Source: Bicyclus anynana (taxonomy: Eukaryota > Arthropoda > Insecta > Lepidoptera > Nymphalidae). Taken from it: 64,000 bases of DNA. Location of the stretch: positions 16,172,292 to 16,236,291 of the forward strand of contig NC_069094.1 in assembly GCF_947172395.1 (NCBI RefSeq), written 5' to 3'. The notes beneath the pieces were generated by a model. That model was given only the letters and a program-made list of their open reading frames with translations. It ran no database searches and was not told the DNA's origin. A program made the position numbers and the translations under genes. This document shows positions 52,680 to 63,574 of this stretch, in pieces. Every line of letters begins with the position of its first letter. Position 1 is the stretch's first letter.

Positions 52680-52896
52680 TTAGGGTTCATTTACACGAGC
52701 AGCACGTTGCTAACGGCAGATGGCAACTGCTACCGACGACTGCAGTCAACGGCAGTCGACTGCAGCTGGCGACCGCCGTTGACTGCCGCCGAGACGTCGC
52801 CGACTGCTGTCGACTGAAGTTGACTGCTGTCGACTGCCGCCGAGTGGTCGTTGACTGCAGTGGACTGCAGTTGCTGCTCGTGTAAATTAACCCTTA
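52680..52896. mobile_element. MITE-F: TTA-flanked, 10-bp periodic GC-rich core
   Basis: Ends GGGTTCATTTACACGAGCAG and CTGCTCGTGTAAATTAACCC are inverted, bracketed by TTA on both sides. A three-base TTA target suits PIF/Harbinger-type MITEs (inference). The core is an array of YGACTGCNGT-like units about 10 bp long in both orientations with GTCGAC palindromes. The 64-codon minus frame here (QLQSTAV repeats) is only the translation of the array. Confidence 0.8.
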
Positions 52897-53504
52897 GCAA
52901 TAAAGGATAAACAATGAAAATCATTCTTAATCGAGTTTTTTTTACATTTCCTTTCCAATTATAAGACCTGAACTAGGAGTTAGTCAACGATCTTTGGGTT
53001 TTGCGCCTATGTAGGTCAAAAATTCAAAGTGAGATATCCGAACAACCTTTGACCACTTTCTATAATACAAGGAAACCCAGGACCTCTCAGTTATTAATTC
53101 CTCACTAAAAATACCTCACTATGTCAAAGTTGATTGTCAAAAGACAGCCATATAAAAATAGTATTTACCTAAGCAGCGCTATTATACTGATGATTAAAGG
53201 AAAATACAAATAAAAAGGTCTCCAGCAAACGAAAACAAAGCGACTTTATAATGATCGGAGGAGAGATGGATTAATTAATTCAGACCCTCTTCATCTGTTT
53301 TATTTGAAAAGAAAAGTGACATCAACATTTGCAAAAACAAACCTGTTTAGACTAAGACTCGTTAATTGTTGTTTATAATAGCCAACAAATGCCTATTTTA
53401 TAATTACTTAGTAATGTAAAATGTAATAATAATAAAACTCTTAATTACGCAACTTAAATTTTAAATTTACCACTTAAATTATTTATCACCATTAAATCAT
53501 GACA
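52897..53504. other. No gene seen
   Basis: AT-rich, no recognised repeat. Confidence 0.5.
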
Positions 53505-53582
53505 TACGCGTAACTTGACGTTTCAAAAGTGCTTGTAAACTAAGCCTAATTTAATTAAATACATTTTGACTTTGACTTTGAA
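53505..53582 (+). mobile_element. CR1-like LINE 3' end with short tandem tail
   Basis: CTTGACGTTTCAAAAGTGC and TTGTAAACTAAGCCTAATTT match the 27.2 kb UTR. The tail is (TTTGAC)n instead of the 13-bp unit. Confidence 0.75.
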
Positions 53583-53627
53583 CCAGCGAATGCCTGCAGC
53601 TTTAGCTTGTTGATTTAAACTATTTTT

Positions 53628-53680
53628 AACCGACTTCAAAAAAAGGAGGAGGTTATCAATTCTTCGGAATCTTTTTGTAG
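53628..53680 (+). repeat. R_C start fragment
   Basis: AACCGACTTCAAAAAAAGGA and GGAGGTTATCAATTCTTCGG. Confidence 0.6.
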
Positions 53681-54361
53681 TATAAAGTGTGAAGGTAGTA
53701 TGAAGTAAGCTTTATTTTTCAAAACAAAGCCATGTTTATAATTGAATGATCATGATTTGTATTAGAAATGTTTAGTGCCTCCTGTCTATAAAACAACTTT
53801 TAATACTCATGAAATAGCAACTACATTATTTAATAACTTTAATTTTACTTTTTAAAGTAACCCCAGTGAAGCCAGCATTCTAAATTCTTCAAGCGGGCTT
53901 TAGATATCGTAGAGTTAATATATGCATACCAACAACGGACCTCAAAATCCCTTCAAAACACCTCCACCTTAAATAAAATAATTTTAAGATATTACGCAAC
54001 TGCTACAAAATACCTGTGGTGCCTCCAATCCACACCGAGAAAATTCCTGAACCACTATACTGAAAATACGTAGCAAACCACTATACACTTGTAGCCGGCG
54101 CCTTTATATGCTTCTTAAGACGTGGCTTCTAAACGGCACAGTACTTAACCATTACTAAGTATGCGGTATCGATTTTACGTATGCTGCACGTTAATATAAG
54201 CACGTTTACGTAACACATTTGACACGTATACATTTGAAAGCTCCTAAAGTAAGTGGCTCACTTATGTAGCTTATTTTTCTGTGTAGGTATACTATATTCC
54301 TAATCAGGATATGCTTGAATAATAATAATTGATTAATGCTCTTACTATATTAATTTTCAAT
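53681..54361. other. No gene seen
   Basis: AT-rich, no recognised repeat. Confidence 0.5.
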
Positions 54362-54571
54362 TTTGACGTGACAACGTCTTATAATTCGATGGAGCTGCAA
54401 ACTCGAAAGATGACGTCATGCGTCGTTCCCTCGCTCTAGGGTTGCCTACTTTTTCACAAGAAATAAAGTATATTCTGGTCTATGAAGATTATTAAACAGT
54501 ATTTTAGAAAAACGAGCATTTTCTATTGAAAATTTCCATCAGTATTTTCTTATGACGTTGTCACGTTCAAC
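54362..54571. mobile_element. MITE-G, ends ACGTGACAACGTC
   Basis: TTTGACGTGACAACGTCTTA at the left is mirrored by TATGACGTTGTCACGTTCAA. The core has CGATGGAGCTGCAAACTCG, AAGATGACGTCATGCGTCG and TTCCCTCGCTCTAGGGTTG. About 210 bp, non-coding. Confidence 0.75.
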
Positions 54572-55063
54572 TATCATCAGTAAACCGACTTTACAGACAA
54601 CCGATATTTTTTTTAAATAAGATTAGATACGAGATATTTATTTCTAACCAATTGTTATCTGTTTTGATGTTGGTGAAAATTATTAAGATATAATCATTTC
54701 TTGAGTCTGGAAACTCGAAGGTAACAGGAAGAGGTAACTTTTCACCTGAACGCCGGCAAATTGTTTTCAACGTAATTATCAGCGGAGCGGGGGTAGGGCG
54801 ATCAATCACATTAATTGCTTGCTGATTAAAAACCTCGTTGCTAAAGTACCCCCTGATTAATATCTCCGCTTTCATTCTGACAGTTATTGCTCTACGACGA
54901 GTTTTTCAATGTTAATCACGGAACGATTTATTGGAAATTAATATTATAAATACGTTTTTGAATTAATCGCTCTGATGGTTAATGATATCTACAATATATA
55001 GTAAAATACAAAGTACCAATTTGGTACTTCATAAAATTACGATCTAGCCTACTTATGTAACTA
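54572..55063. other. No gene seen
   Basis: A minus frame at 54591-54875 (94 codons) has no motif. Confidence 0.45.
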
Positions 55064-55233
55064 ACTAGCTGATGCCACGCGATTTCAGCTGCGTGGTTCC
55101 CGTTAGCCTATAGCCTTCCTCGATAAATGGGCTATCTAACACTGAAACAGTTTTTCAAATCGGATCAGTAGTTTCTGAGATAAGCGCGTTCAATCAAACA
55201 AACGAACAAACTCTTTATAATATTAGTATTGAT
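55064..55233 (-). mobile_element. Helitron-like element (H1)
   Basis: ACTAGCTGATGCCACGCG, GCGTGGTTCCCGTTAGCC, CCTCGATAAATGGGCTATC and TATAATATTAGTATTGAT. It lacks the AAGAATACGGGGATAATAT block. Confidence 0.78.
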
Positions 55234-55359
55234 TAATAATTTATCTACAACCTAAACTTATAATATATTATTATTATACTCAGATAATGTCGAATAGCTT
55301 AAACTTAGTCTTTCACTGACTATTACGTCTTTAGGTCACTTTGTTCACGTGATCTTCCA

Positions 55360-55386
55360 TGAGCTCAGCAGTGAGCCGAATTCTAC
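55360..55386 (+). mobile_element. SINE-A scrap
   Basis: GAGCTCAGCAGTGAGCCGAAT only. Confidence 0.6.
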
Positions 55387-55569
55387 TTTTTTACAGACAA
55401 AATCGCAGCATTTAAGCTGCTCAAGAGTTTGACAAGCGCCTGTGCTTAAAACCTAGTGTGTAGGGACTCTTATACTTAATTTCCATACCATAGTAGCAGG
55501 GCGTAAATTTTTGATTGGCCAAGCGACTCGAATATTGCTGATCAATCTATCTCGTTGATTCCGTCTCAT

Positions 55570-55680
55570 TCCATCGGATAATTGATGCAAATGAAAACAG
55601 ACTCTGAATTATGCACGGCCTGTCCTAATGCTGAATTAGTTTTGAAACGATTTCTGATTGGTAATCTTTGAAACATTAAA
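55570..55680 (+). repeat. R_E repeat, second copy
   Basis: GCACGGCCTGTCCTAATGC and GAATTAGTTTTGAAACGAT parallel CACGACCTGCCCTAATACC and AATTAGTTTTGAAGCGAC at about 8200-8240. Confidence 0.5.
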
Positions 55681-55784
55681 ATTCATTTTTGGAACGTTGA
55701 CGACACCTTTTGTTGAACGACAATCTGTTCGAGTCAAAGTATTTATTTTACGCGGACCCGGTCATGCTTCACTTTGACTTTTGC

Positions 55785-55850
55785 ATACTTCTTCCCTACC
55801 CCTACCCTACCCCTATCCTACCCGTACCCTTGCCTACCTCTTCCCTTGCG
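55785..55850. repeat. Pyrimidine-rich CCCTACCC array
   Basis: CCCTACCCCTACCCTACCCC and variants, as at 37.1 kb, preceded by GACCCGGTCATGC and TTTGACTTTTGCATACTTC. Possibly the interior of the same element family. Confidence 0.7.
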
Positions 55851-56307
55851 TTTGCGTTTTATTTAATTAATAATTTGTAAGATTCTGTCTTGTAGTTTTC
55901 GTATGTATCAATAAAACTCATTTAAATATCCATAAGTGTAGTGATTTTGTAGTAATAACGCTAACTAGAAGTATTTATAAATAGAGTAAGTTTTTATAAA
56001 TAAACTGTAGATCGTGTCTGTCATTTTATACATTATTTTCATTACTTGGGAAAGGATTACAGGCATCTGAACCATGTTGAAATTTTCATAATTTAATATG
56101 CTTTCTACTTAATAAGGACAGCAATCAACATTTTAACATTGTAAAGTGAACCTTTAGTAAAGCCGAGATATTGTAAATATTCATATACTTGTATTATTTA
56201 TTCCTACTGACATTTACTGGTGTAATTCAAAGTCGCTCTGTGTTATATCAATACTATTTTTCTTTAAAGAATGATTGTTACTCATTTAGTATTGCTAAAA
56301 CTCAAGA
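55851..56307. other. No gene seen
   Basis: AT-rich, no recognised repeat. Confidence 0.5.
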
Positions 56308-56362
56308 AAGGCGTTGATAAAGCTTCTAAATAAAGATTAAAAAAAAAAAAAAAAAAGGCGTT
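56308..56362 (+). mobile_element. Tiny poly(A) retro-insertion
   Basis: AAGGCGTT at 56308-56315 and 56355-56362 bracket GATAAAGCTTCTAAATAAAG, ATT and about 18 A. AATAAA sits just before the A run. Source RNA unknown. Confidence 0.55.
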
Positions 56363-57237
56363 TTTAATGTTTTCTTTTGTAACATCAAACGTTTTTAATG
56401 GTTTTTTTTTTAATCTATTAAATTTTAAATGCAAACCGCCGCGTTCTGGTGAGTTTTTCCGTCTGTATGTTTACATGATATACAAGAATCGCTTCCCAGT
56501 TTTTGCCGCAGCGCAGTTCAATCAGAACTGAAGGGCGGAGGTCAAAGCTGAACTAATTAATTCATCTCCCGGACTAATATCGCAAAGTGGGCCTTTGTTT
56601 TCGTTTATTACACAGATTGCCTCTTAAACTTCAAAACAGGCTTGATAATTTGTATTTCTGTTAATTCTTCCAAATAAATTGTCTGCTAAATTTCATTTAC
56701 GAATTTGTGTCTCGTTCCGGAGGCGTTGTAAATTTCCTATCTAATATTTTTAAGAGGAAAAATTTGTTTTTGAAGCCTCCTTCATATAGGACAGTGCACA
56801 AAATTATTATGTCATTAGATTTTTATTATTCATTATTTTCAAAACATATGTTTTTTATATGAATTTTGTCTTGAAATTTTCGTTTCAACCAAATCGGTTT
56901 TGTTTGTTGTATTGTGTTAGTACTAGCGGACGCATATTACAAATCCTGTATATATTCTACTTTTAATTCATCAAAACCAGCTAAGCCATGAAAAGATAAC
57001 AGATAGATAGATTTTCACATTTAAATATCTGAGATGATATTCGCTAAAGCTAGTATTAGCCACTAGGTTTTAGTTGAACCTAGTTTTAGCTCAAAGGGTA
57101 CCAGATAGTTTTATCCGAAAACAATCGGCTAGTACTGGATTTAACAAAGAGTAATTTGTTATCTAGTTCTTATCGGCAAAACTAGAAGTAGCCGCACGGG
57201 TTCTAGCCGTAATATTATGTACATTTAAAATATCCAA
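56363..57237. other. No gene seen; one Helitron-like scrap
   Basis: About 56930-57010 has TACTAGCGGACGCATATTAC and later an H-type remnant. The rest is AT-rich. Confidence 0.45.
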
Positions 57238-57434
57238 TCTATACTAATATAATAAAGCTGAAGAGTTTGTTTGTTTGATTGAACGCGCTAATCTCTGGAA
57301 CTACTGGTTCGATTTGAAAAGGTTTTTCAGTGTTAGATAGCCCATTTATCGAGGAAGGCTATAGGCTATATATTATCCCTGTATTCCTACCGGAACGAGA
57401 ACCACGCGGGTGAAACCCCGCGGCGTCAGCTAGT
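57238..57434 (+). mobile_element. Helitron-like element (H1), complete
   Basis: TCTATACTAATATAATAAAG, GAAGAGTTTGTTTGTTTG, GAACGCGCTAATCTCTGG, AGCCCATTTATCGAGGAAGG, GGAACGAGAACCACGCGGG and CGGCGTCAGCTAGT. It sits between A and T as expected for Helitrons. Confidence 0.82.
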
Positions 57435-58194
57435 CTTACATAAAAAGCCAAGTCAAAGCAGCGATCAGTACAAAGTAAACATCAGAAATATCTACCCACT
57501 AAAGCTCTTCGCACATTACATTGCCCTAAATACCTCATTATAATAAACATTAGTCCACACGACACCAAATCGTAAAAGGACGCCATTTATTTTAAAACAC
57601 CCATTTAGTTTCCCGCTCGTAAGTGGGTGCGAATTGAACCTCATATCAAATGAGACTCACTGAACAACTTGACATCCTGAATAACAAAACCACACTTTAG
57701 CATCCATCGCTTAGTTGAAACTCTCACATATTGATATAGTAAACAGAAAACACGCAATGTATATCGTACGCATTGAAAGTATCTAATTAAATTTGTTGAG
57801 GATTTTTTTATTACAAGGCACGATATATACCCCGTAGTGACCTAAAAGGGAGCGGGACGTTTCCATTTAGGTTTCCTTATAAGCCTTTGGAAGATTTTAG
57901 TCACTTCAATACTTGTTTGAGAGGCTTACAGATCCGGTTTTCGCTTCCTTTATGTATTAAATAAGAGTGTTTTTATATTTTTACATACTAGCAGTTAACT
58001 GCGACATTTTTTACTTACACATTTCGATTTTGTGTTTCATTTATACTAATATTATAAAAAGGTAAAGTTTATAGGGTTGTTAAATAATTGGTTATCTCTG
58101 GATCTTTCGACGCCAGTAAATGAAGTAGAGCTTTGCCTCGATTATGAGACGCAAGAAAATTCTCAAATATCTTAGTTAGTATGACGGTTATTTC
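57435..58194. other. No gene seen; Helitron-like start scrap
   Basis: TATACTAATATTATAAAAAGG near 58042 is a bare Helitron-like 5' end. Nothing coding. Confidence 0.45.
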
Positions 58195-58397
58195 GTCATC
58201 ATCATATCAACCCATATTCGGCTCACTGCTGAGCTCGAGTCTCCTCGCAGAATGAGAGGGGTTAGGCCAATAGTCCACCATGCTGCCCCAATGCGGATTG
58301 GCAGACTTCACACACGCAGAGAATTCAGACCGGATTCCAACCCACACCCTCCGCAATCGGAGGCAGAGGTCATATCCTCTGAGCTATCACAGCTATC
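58195..58397 (-). mobile_element. SINE-A with internal deletion
   Basis: CATATTCGGCTCACTGCTG through CTTCACACACGCAGAGAATTC, then a jump straight to the head (CAGACCGGATTCCAACCC, GCAATCGGAGGCAGAGGTC, GAGCTATCACAGCTAT). The middle 100 bp (TATCACGTG block) is missing. Frames crossing it are not genes. Confidence 0.88.
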
Positions 58398-58439
58398 GAC
58401 AATTATTTACCTACAATTTACTAGTAAATCACATAAACT

Positions 58440-58470
58440 CGATCTACTTAATTTACTATTAAGTAGATCG
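58440..58470. repeat. Perfect hairpin, 12-bp arms
   Basis: CGATCTACTTAA and its complement with a 7-base loop. Confidence 0.8.
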
Positions 58471-59217
58471 GGTAAATGGGAAAATATTGTCTCCCAATGT
58501 TCATGTTTGATTCGTTACGTCGAGGAGTCGATTAGGCGAATGGTTGTTTCCTTCAGTTCCCTTATCAGTGCGTCCATCATCCGGTCTTATGGGAAATTCT
58601 TTACCTGCCATGGTTGTACGAGATTTGTGATTGCTCATTTGTTTTCACTTATCGTTTGTTTATATAAGAAAAACATAATTCACCTTGAGAGAATTGATTT
58701 TCTTCACTTTCAATATGTGAAAACCACATATTTATCATATTTTATTATTTATTGGTATTTGGCCGTGGAGAGGAGACTCGAACTCAGCAGTGAGCCGAAT
58801 ATATATCGATAATGATGATTTGGCCGAGGGTACAACACATCGGTCTTAGTGCGATGTATTGTACCTACCTATAACGCAGTCTTTCGGACTAATTAAAGCG
58901 GGATTTGCCTTATCTTTTAAATAACTCCCTTGCTATTGGTCATATTGGTCATCTTCGATAGATATAAAATATTCTTCTGAAACAATAAAATTTGTTATTT
59001 TACATTTTGTAATTAGTTTCATAGAATACAAAATGTTAAAAAGTAGTTGGAATTTTACTATTATTTTAAAATTTTATATAAACTTCTAAAACTTAACCTC
59101 CACATATTTACATCCCTAATGTTGAGACTTATTATTATTTACAACTTTTTTCAAAGACGGGGGTAACTTGAGCAGGAACAACAAAATAGCTTCATAGATC
59201 ACTAAAGCTTATTTTAC
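58471..59217. other. No gene seen; SINE-A scrap
   Basis: 58764-58815 is a SINE-A end (GAGGAGACTCGAACTCAGC, AGTGAGCCGAATATATATCG, ATAATGATGA). The 186-codon frame ending at 58812 starts and ends in SINE-A pieces and is rejected as a gene. Confidence 0.5.
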
Positions 59218-59310
59218 CTAATTTAACGCGCCCTCCCTGAGGCGCACGATAACCGTCGCGTCACCTCGCAGCCTCCGCGCAGTTGATTGATGTACCCTCG
59301 GATGCCTCTG
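59218..59310. other. GC-rich block of unknown nature
   Basis: ACGCGCCCTCCCTGAGGCGC, ACGATAACCGTCGCGTCACC and TCGCAGCCTCCGCGCAG stand out in AT-rich sequence. No frame, no second copy in the window. Confidence 0.4.
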
Positions 59311-59544
59311 ACCTATGAACAAGGAAATAAATAGAACTTGTACACAACACTAAAAATATATAAGACTAGTAAGTACTAAGCTTTTGATTTTGTCCACGTG
59401 GAATTATTTTCTTTCCTACTCATTAGAAAGAAGATTAGAAACTTTGCTCTAATGACAGGCTTAGGAAGAAAATGCTTACTACTGTAACTATCAGATAATA
59501 TCGCTGAGACCGGCGGCTTGACAGACCTCTTCATCATTATCATT

Positions 59545-59720
59545 ATCAGCTTATTTTAAAGGCCCATTACAGACCGACCAAGCTGTTCCAATGCGGGTTG
59601 ATTATTGTTAAATTGATTAACGACCACTGTCAGATGTTAATGATAAAAACCGAGACCGTCGGCTAAAAGTGCTCTCCGAAGCAAAACTGAATGCTCAATA
59701 GCACGAAGCCAAATAGGCTA
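59545..59720 (+). repeat. R_B repeat, copy 1
   Basis: CTGTTCCAATGCGGGTTG, TTAACGACCACTGTCAG, AACCGAGACCGTCGGCT and GTGCTCTCCGAAGCA. It parallels 60145-60295; a scrap (CTGCACTAATGCGGGTTAAC) is at 36588. Confidence 0.6.
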
Positions 59721-60144
59721 ACCGCTAGATAAACGAGATAGTTTAATTACATTTTAAAATAGAAAACATTTTTTACTTTTGTTGGACCATATGGTCGTGT
59801 TGTTTTTTCAACAATCACACGTCTATGGTTGTTTTTTTACTCTTTGCCTCCGACACACCCGCGGTGATTAGCCGGGTGATGTGATAGGTTTGTTTCCGCT
59901 CCCTCTATCTAATACAATTATCTCGACATGAGACACTTGTGTTTCGCCTCCACCTGTCTCATATCCTTGTTCTGTGTGATAAAACTAATATTAATGATGC
60001 TGTTTTTGTTACTTTTTGGTGTAGATATTCTATTTTCTGAAGGCTTTTGTTGTAATTATCATTTCAGGCCTATTTCACACAGCGCGCGCCACCACGACAA
60101 AGTTCCACGCCGCCTTCCTTATGATAAGTGATATGGAACCTAGC

Positions 60145-60295
60145 CCCACCACACTGCTCCAATACAGGTTGGCGGGCTTGTATGATAATGTTACTCTTTT
60201 AAGATTACTAACAGATGTAACAATAATAACCGAGTCAGGCGGCTTAACATGCTCTCTGAGGGACGGGAGTAACACCTCCAATTTTCTCCAGGCTC
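60145..60295 (+). repeat. R_B repeat, copy 2
   Basis: CACTGCTCCAATACAGGTTGG, CTAACAGATGTAACAATAAT, AACCGAGTCAGGCGGCTTAAC and ATGCTCTCTGAGGGACGGG. Confidence 0.6.
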
Positions 60296-60319
60296 GGAAA
60301 TTTTACTGTTTAATTTCAG

Positions 60320-60560
60320 AACTAGCGGACGCCCTCGACTTCGTCCGCGTGGCATTCAGTTTTCACAATCCCCGCGAGAATCAAGATTTTTCTGGAATGA
60401 ATAGTCCCCTATATGTTGTCCCAGACTAAAATCTATTTCCATTCCAAATTTCAGCCAAATTGCTTCAATAGCCGCAGTGTAAAGGAGGAACAAACAAACA
60501 AACACACATACCTACCGATTATAACGTACGAACAGTTTAATTACGAACATACATCGCATA
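60320..60560 (-). mobile_element. Helitron-like element (H2)
   Basis: AACTAGCGGACGCCCTCGAC, TTCGTCCGCGTGGCATTC, CTATTTCCATTCCAAATTTC, AGCCAAATTGCTTCAATAGC and GAGGAACAAACAAAC. The CTAG end is intact; the far end fades. Confidence 0.78.
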
Positions 60561-60861
60561 TTACAACTAGTATTTATCTTCACTGCCCCAGGTTTGTTAA
60601 TATGAATCGCTAACTTCCGGGCACAAAATTAAACTGTACCTAATAAGTGGGAACAAATATTTAATGAGCGCTCAAAACTACGATGAGTTTTCCTTGTATT
60701 AACTGTTCTATGAAACATTTTGAAATTATAACTATATAATATACAGTTTAAAAATTGTTGTAAATTGTTGTAAGTTTAATATACAAAATGTAAGTTTCAG
60801 AAAATGAAGAAATAATGACAGCATTATTATATAGGACAAAATTTGTGTGTAAGTAAGTAAG

Positions 60862-61065
60862 AAATTAAATATCACGTGTCTCAATCGGTAAAGGAAAACA
60901 TCGTGAGGGAACCTGCATACCAGAGAATTATTTTAATTCTCTGCGTGTGTGAAGTCTGCCAATCCGCATTGGGCCAGCGAGATGGACTATTGGCCTAACC
61001 CCTCTCATTCTGAGAGGATACTCGAGCTCAGCAGTGAGCCGAATATGGGTTGATGACGACGATTA
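60862..61065 (+). mobile_element. SINE-A, head missing
   Basis: GAAATTAAATATCACGTGTC, GGAAAACATCGTGAGGGAAC, GTGTGTGAAGTCTGCCAATC, GGCCTAACCCCTCTCATTC and AGCCGAATATGGGTTGATG. Confidence 0.88.
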
Positions 61066-62293
61066 ATTTTGTTACTCATTCACGCCTTTACTGCTAAACT
61101 GCGCTTTGGCTAAAATAAAAATGAAGATGGGTTGATGTAAAGGCTACTAAACCAGAATTCTTCAGATATTTGTGAACAGTACAACAGGCGAGCGGACACA
61201 TGCGTTCACTTGTAAAATACATTAATCTATATTCGTATTAAGCGTTTTTCTTCTTCGTTCCTACATACAAAGTGGGTATCGTCAAGTCAAGAGTGAATAG
61301 GCAGCTCTAGGCTAGGGACTTCATCATTGCTTACATTTATCAGGTATGGTTGCAGTCAAGCCAGCGCCTGTACAATGAAAAAAAAACACATTACTCGAGT
61401 AATTAGGCTATTTGACACTTTTTGGTCTGATCTGATGGTCTGAAATTGTTCATTACAATTACTGGATTGAAAAAAAAATATCAAAATTTTTTGAGACATT
61501 ACAAATATGAACATTTTTAGTTTTAAATATTTTTCTGACAATACAAGCCAAAACGCCTCTCGGCCATGATGATCTATATTTCAACTATTTCATGACGTCA
61601 CGTTAAGAAATCCCTTAAAAACAGAGCGTTTGACAAAAAACACAAAATGGACGACAGCGTTTTTGACGTTTGGAAAATTTTAAAAAAATGCATGATTTTT
61701 AAATTAACTTTTATAAATTATATTATATACGGTCCCTTATTCCATGTACCTACTACACGAAATTAATATTGTTTATTAAATTTCATAAGAGTCAATTACC
61801 CTATTATTACACAATTAAAAAAGTACCATCTCTATGTGAATAATTTATATTTGGTTTAGAATTTCATTGGGTTGTAAACCCTGGATAGCCTCTCCGTGTT
61901 AATAAGAGCTCTAGAATACAATTTTTAAATATTTAATTCTCCCGACTCACCTTCAACCCTTCACTGCTTATATTCAGGGACAACCATTTTTAATTGAAAC
62001 GCCATTTCAGCTTCAGAGAAATAAAGGATAAATTCAGTGTTTTACATACTTATTTAATTAAAAGTGCTCGTAAGTATCTAAGTACATTATACGAGTATTA
62101 ACATAGGTAACATCGTGGTACCTAAGAATTAATTCCGTCTTTCTCTCACGTCTTTTCATATTAGAATTTTTAATCAGTCACTCAGTTTTACGAGTATCAA
62201 CATTGTCACCACAAATTAACAAACAGGTCGCCTCAAAAATGATTGTAAACATAAACATAAAATCGTTTTCGAACCGTGTACCAATATCAAATA
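61066..62293. other. No gene seen
   Basis: AT-rich; ATGACGTCACGTTAAG near 61592 is a CRE-like palindrome without context. No motif-bearing frame. Confidence 0.45.
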
Positions 62294-62490
62294 TTAGCTG
62301 ACGCCGCACGGTTTTATCCGCGTGGTTCCCGTTCCCGGGAACACAGGGATAATATGTAGCCTTCCTCGATAAATGGGCTATCTAACATCGAAAGAATTTT
62401 TCAAATCGGAACAGTAGTTCCTGAGAATAGCGCGTTCAATCAAACAAACAAACAAACTAACTCTTCAGCTTTATAATATTAGTATAGATT
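62294..62490 (-). mobile_element. Helitron-like element (H1), complete
   Basis: TTAGCTGACGCCGCACGG, GTGGTTCCCGTTCCCGGG, CCTCGATAAATGGGCTATC, CAATCAAACAAACAAACAAAC and TATAATATTAGTATAGAT. Confidence 0.82.
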
Positions 62491-62564
62491 TTATCAAAAA
62501 CAACAATTTATTTTTGTTAGTTCAAGGTTTTGTAAAATTTTAGTTTTTGTCGGACAGGAAAGGA

Positions 62565-62632
62565 ATTCTACGCAGACGTATAGTTAATTCTACGTAAACG
62601 AAGTCTAGTTAGACGAAGTCTAGTAGAATCTA
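62565..62632 (+). repeat. Helitron-like 3' ends in short tandem
   Basis: TTCTACGCAGACGTATAG and TTCTACGTAAACGAAGTCTAG, then TTAGACGAAGTCTAGTAG: the GACGAAGTC...CTAGT motif repeated, suggesting nested or slipped ends. Confidence 0.45.
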
Positions 62633-63147
62633 ATTTAAAATAAACTATATTATGGGAAATTATTGAAAATTACAGCAAGCGTAGTAAATTGTAAATCGAT
62701 TGTTAATAATTTAAACGTCAAACAAAATATAACCATGAAATATTGTCACATAACGTAGTTATGGCACCACGGCGTGTTTAGTTTAGCTTTCGTACTAATA
62801 AGCATTAAATTAATCCGATTATTCCGATCAATTTGCGCTTGGATAAAAGCGTATTGAATTTGTTTGACAAATTACTCTTTTATGCTGCGGATACAGTTAT
62901 GAAATGTTGCGTTGTGTGTCCGACGGATTAATTTGTCAAAATAATCGCTCGGGCTGACCATTTTGAGCTAGTTGTTATAGGAGTTGTTGAAGCATAAATG
63001 TTTTGTAATAATCATCTATGTCTACATTGTCCGTCTGTTTTTCGTTTGTGTATAATCTGTGTTTGTGTAATGCCAAATGTCAAAATTGTAAACATTGAAC
63101 ATCATTAATATAGTGCAACAAACTTATCTGGCTCCAATTATGTTAGA
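62633..63147. other. No gene seen
   Basis: AT-rich, no recognised repeat. Confidence 0.5.
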
Positions 63148-63225
63148 AGAAAAAATAGATAGATAGGTTACATAGACCACATTCGATGTTCACAACTGGC
63201 AGAAAAGCGTATAACCTATCTAACT
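63148..63225. mobile_element. MITE-D-like, short copy
   Basis: AGAAGAAAAAATAGATAGATAG, GTTACATAG at the left and GCGTATAACCTATCTAAC, TTTTTTTTT at the right are inverted and match MITE-D ends. The core is only about 30 bp and unlike the other copies. Confidence 0.65.
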
Positions 63226-63536
63226 TTTTTTTTTCACTACTCTTGCTCAAAAATACTGTCATATTACCACTCCACAGCGGGGCTAAACAAGCATTTCAGC
63301 CTCTAGGGGCTAAAGTAATTTTGTTTCTTTTTAATTCTTGTCTGTTACGAGTACTAGCCAAATACTAGCCTACTATAAAACCCAGGAGGTTTTATTCGAA
63401 AATAGAATCATTATAGGTAAGGCCTGTATGTCTGTCTGTTGTCTGTGGAATGCGTTAATTTTTTTATTTAATTTTTATTGAGTTACGAATTGAGCGAGAT
63501 TTGAAGACATGGGACATCATGTACGGTGAGAAAAAA

Positions 63537-63574
63537 GAGAAAAAGGCAAAGGTATTAACCTTTGCCTTTTTCTC
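63537..63574. repeat. Perfect hairpin, 17-bp arms
   Basis: GAGAAAAAGGCAAAGGT and its exact complement around ATTA. Confidence 0.92.

Noticed and set aside
52730..52924. Repeat protein with QLQSTAV units
   Set aside because: A translation of the decamer array of MITE-F; no conserved start, and the frame tracks the DNA repeat.
58252..58812. 186-codon plus-strand open frame
   Set aside because: Its first third is reversed SINE-A and its end is another SINE-A scrap; the middle has no motif.
61590..61610. CRE-like TGACGTCA site
   Set aside because: A single short palindrome without promoter context; expected by chance.
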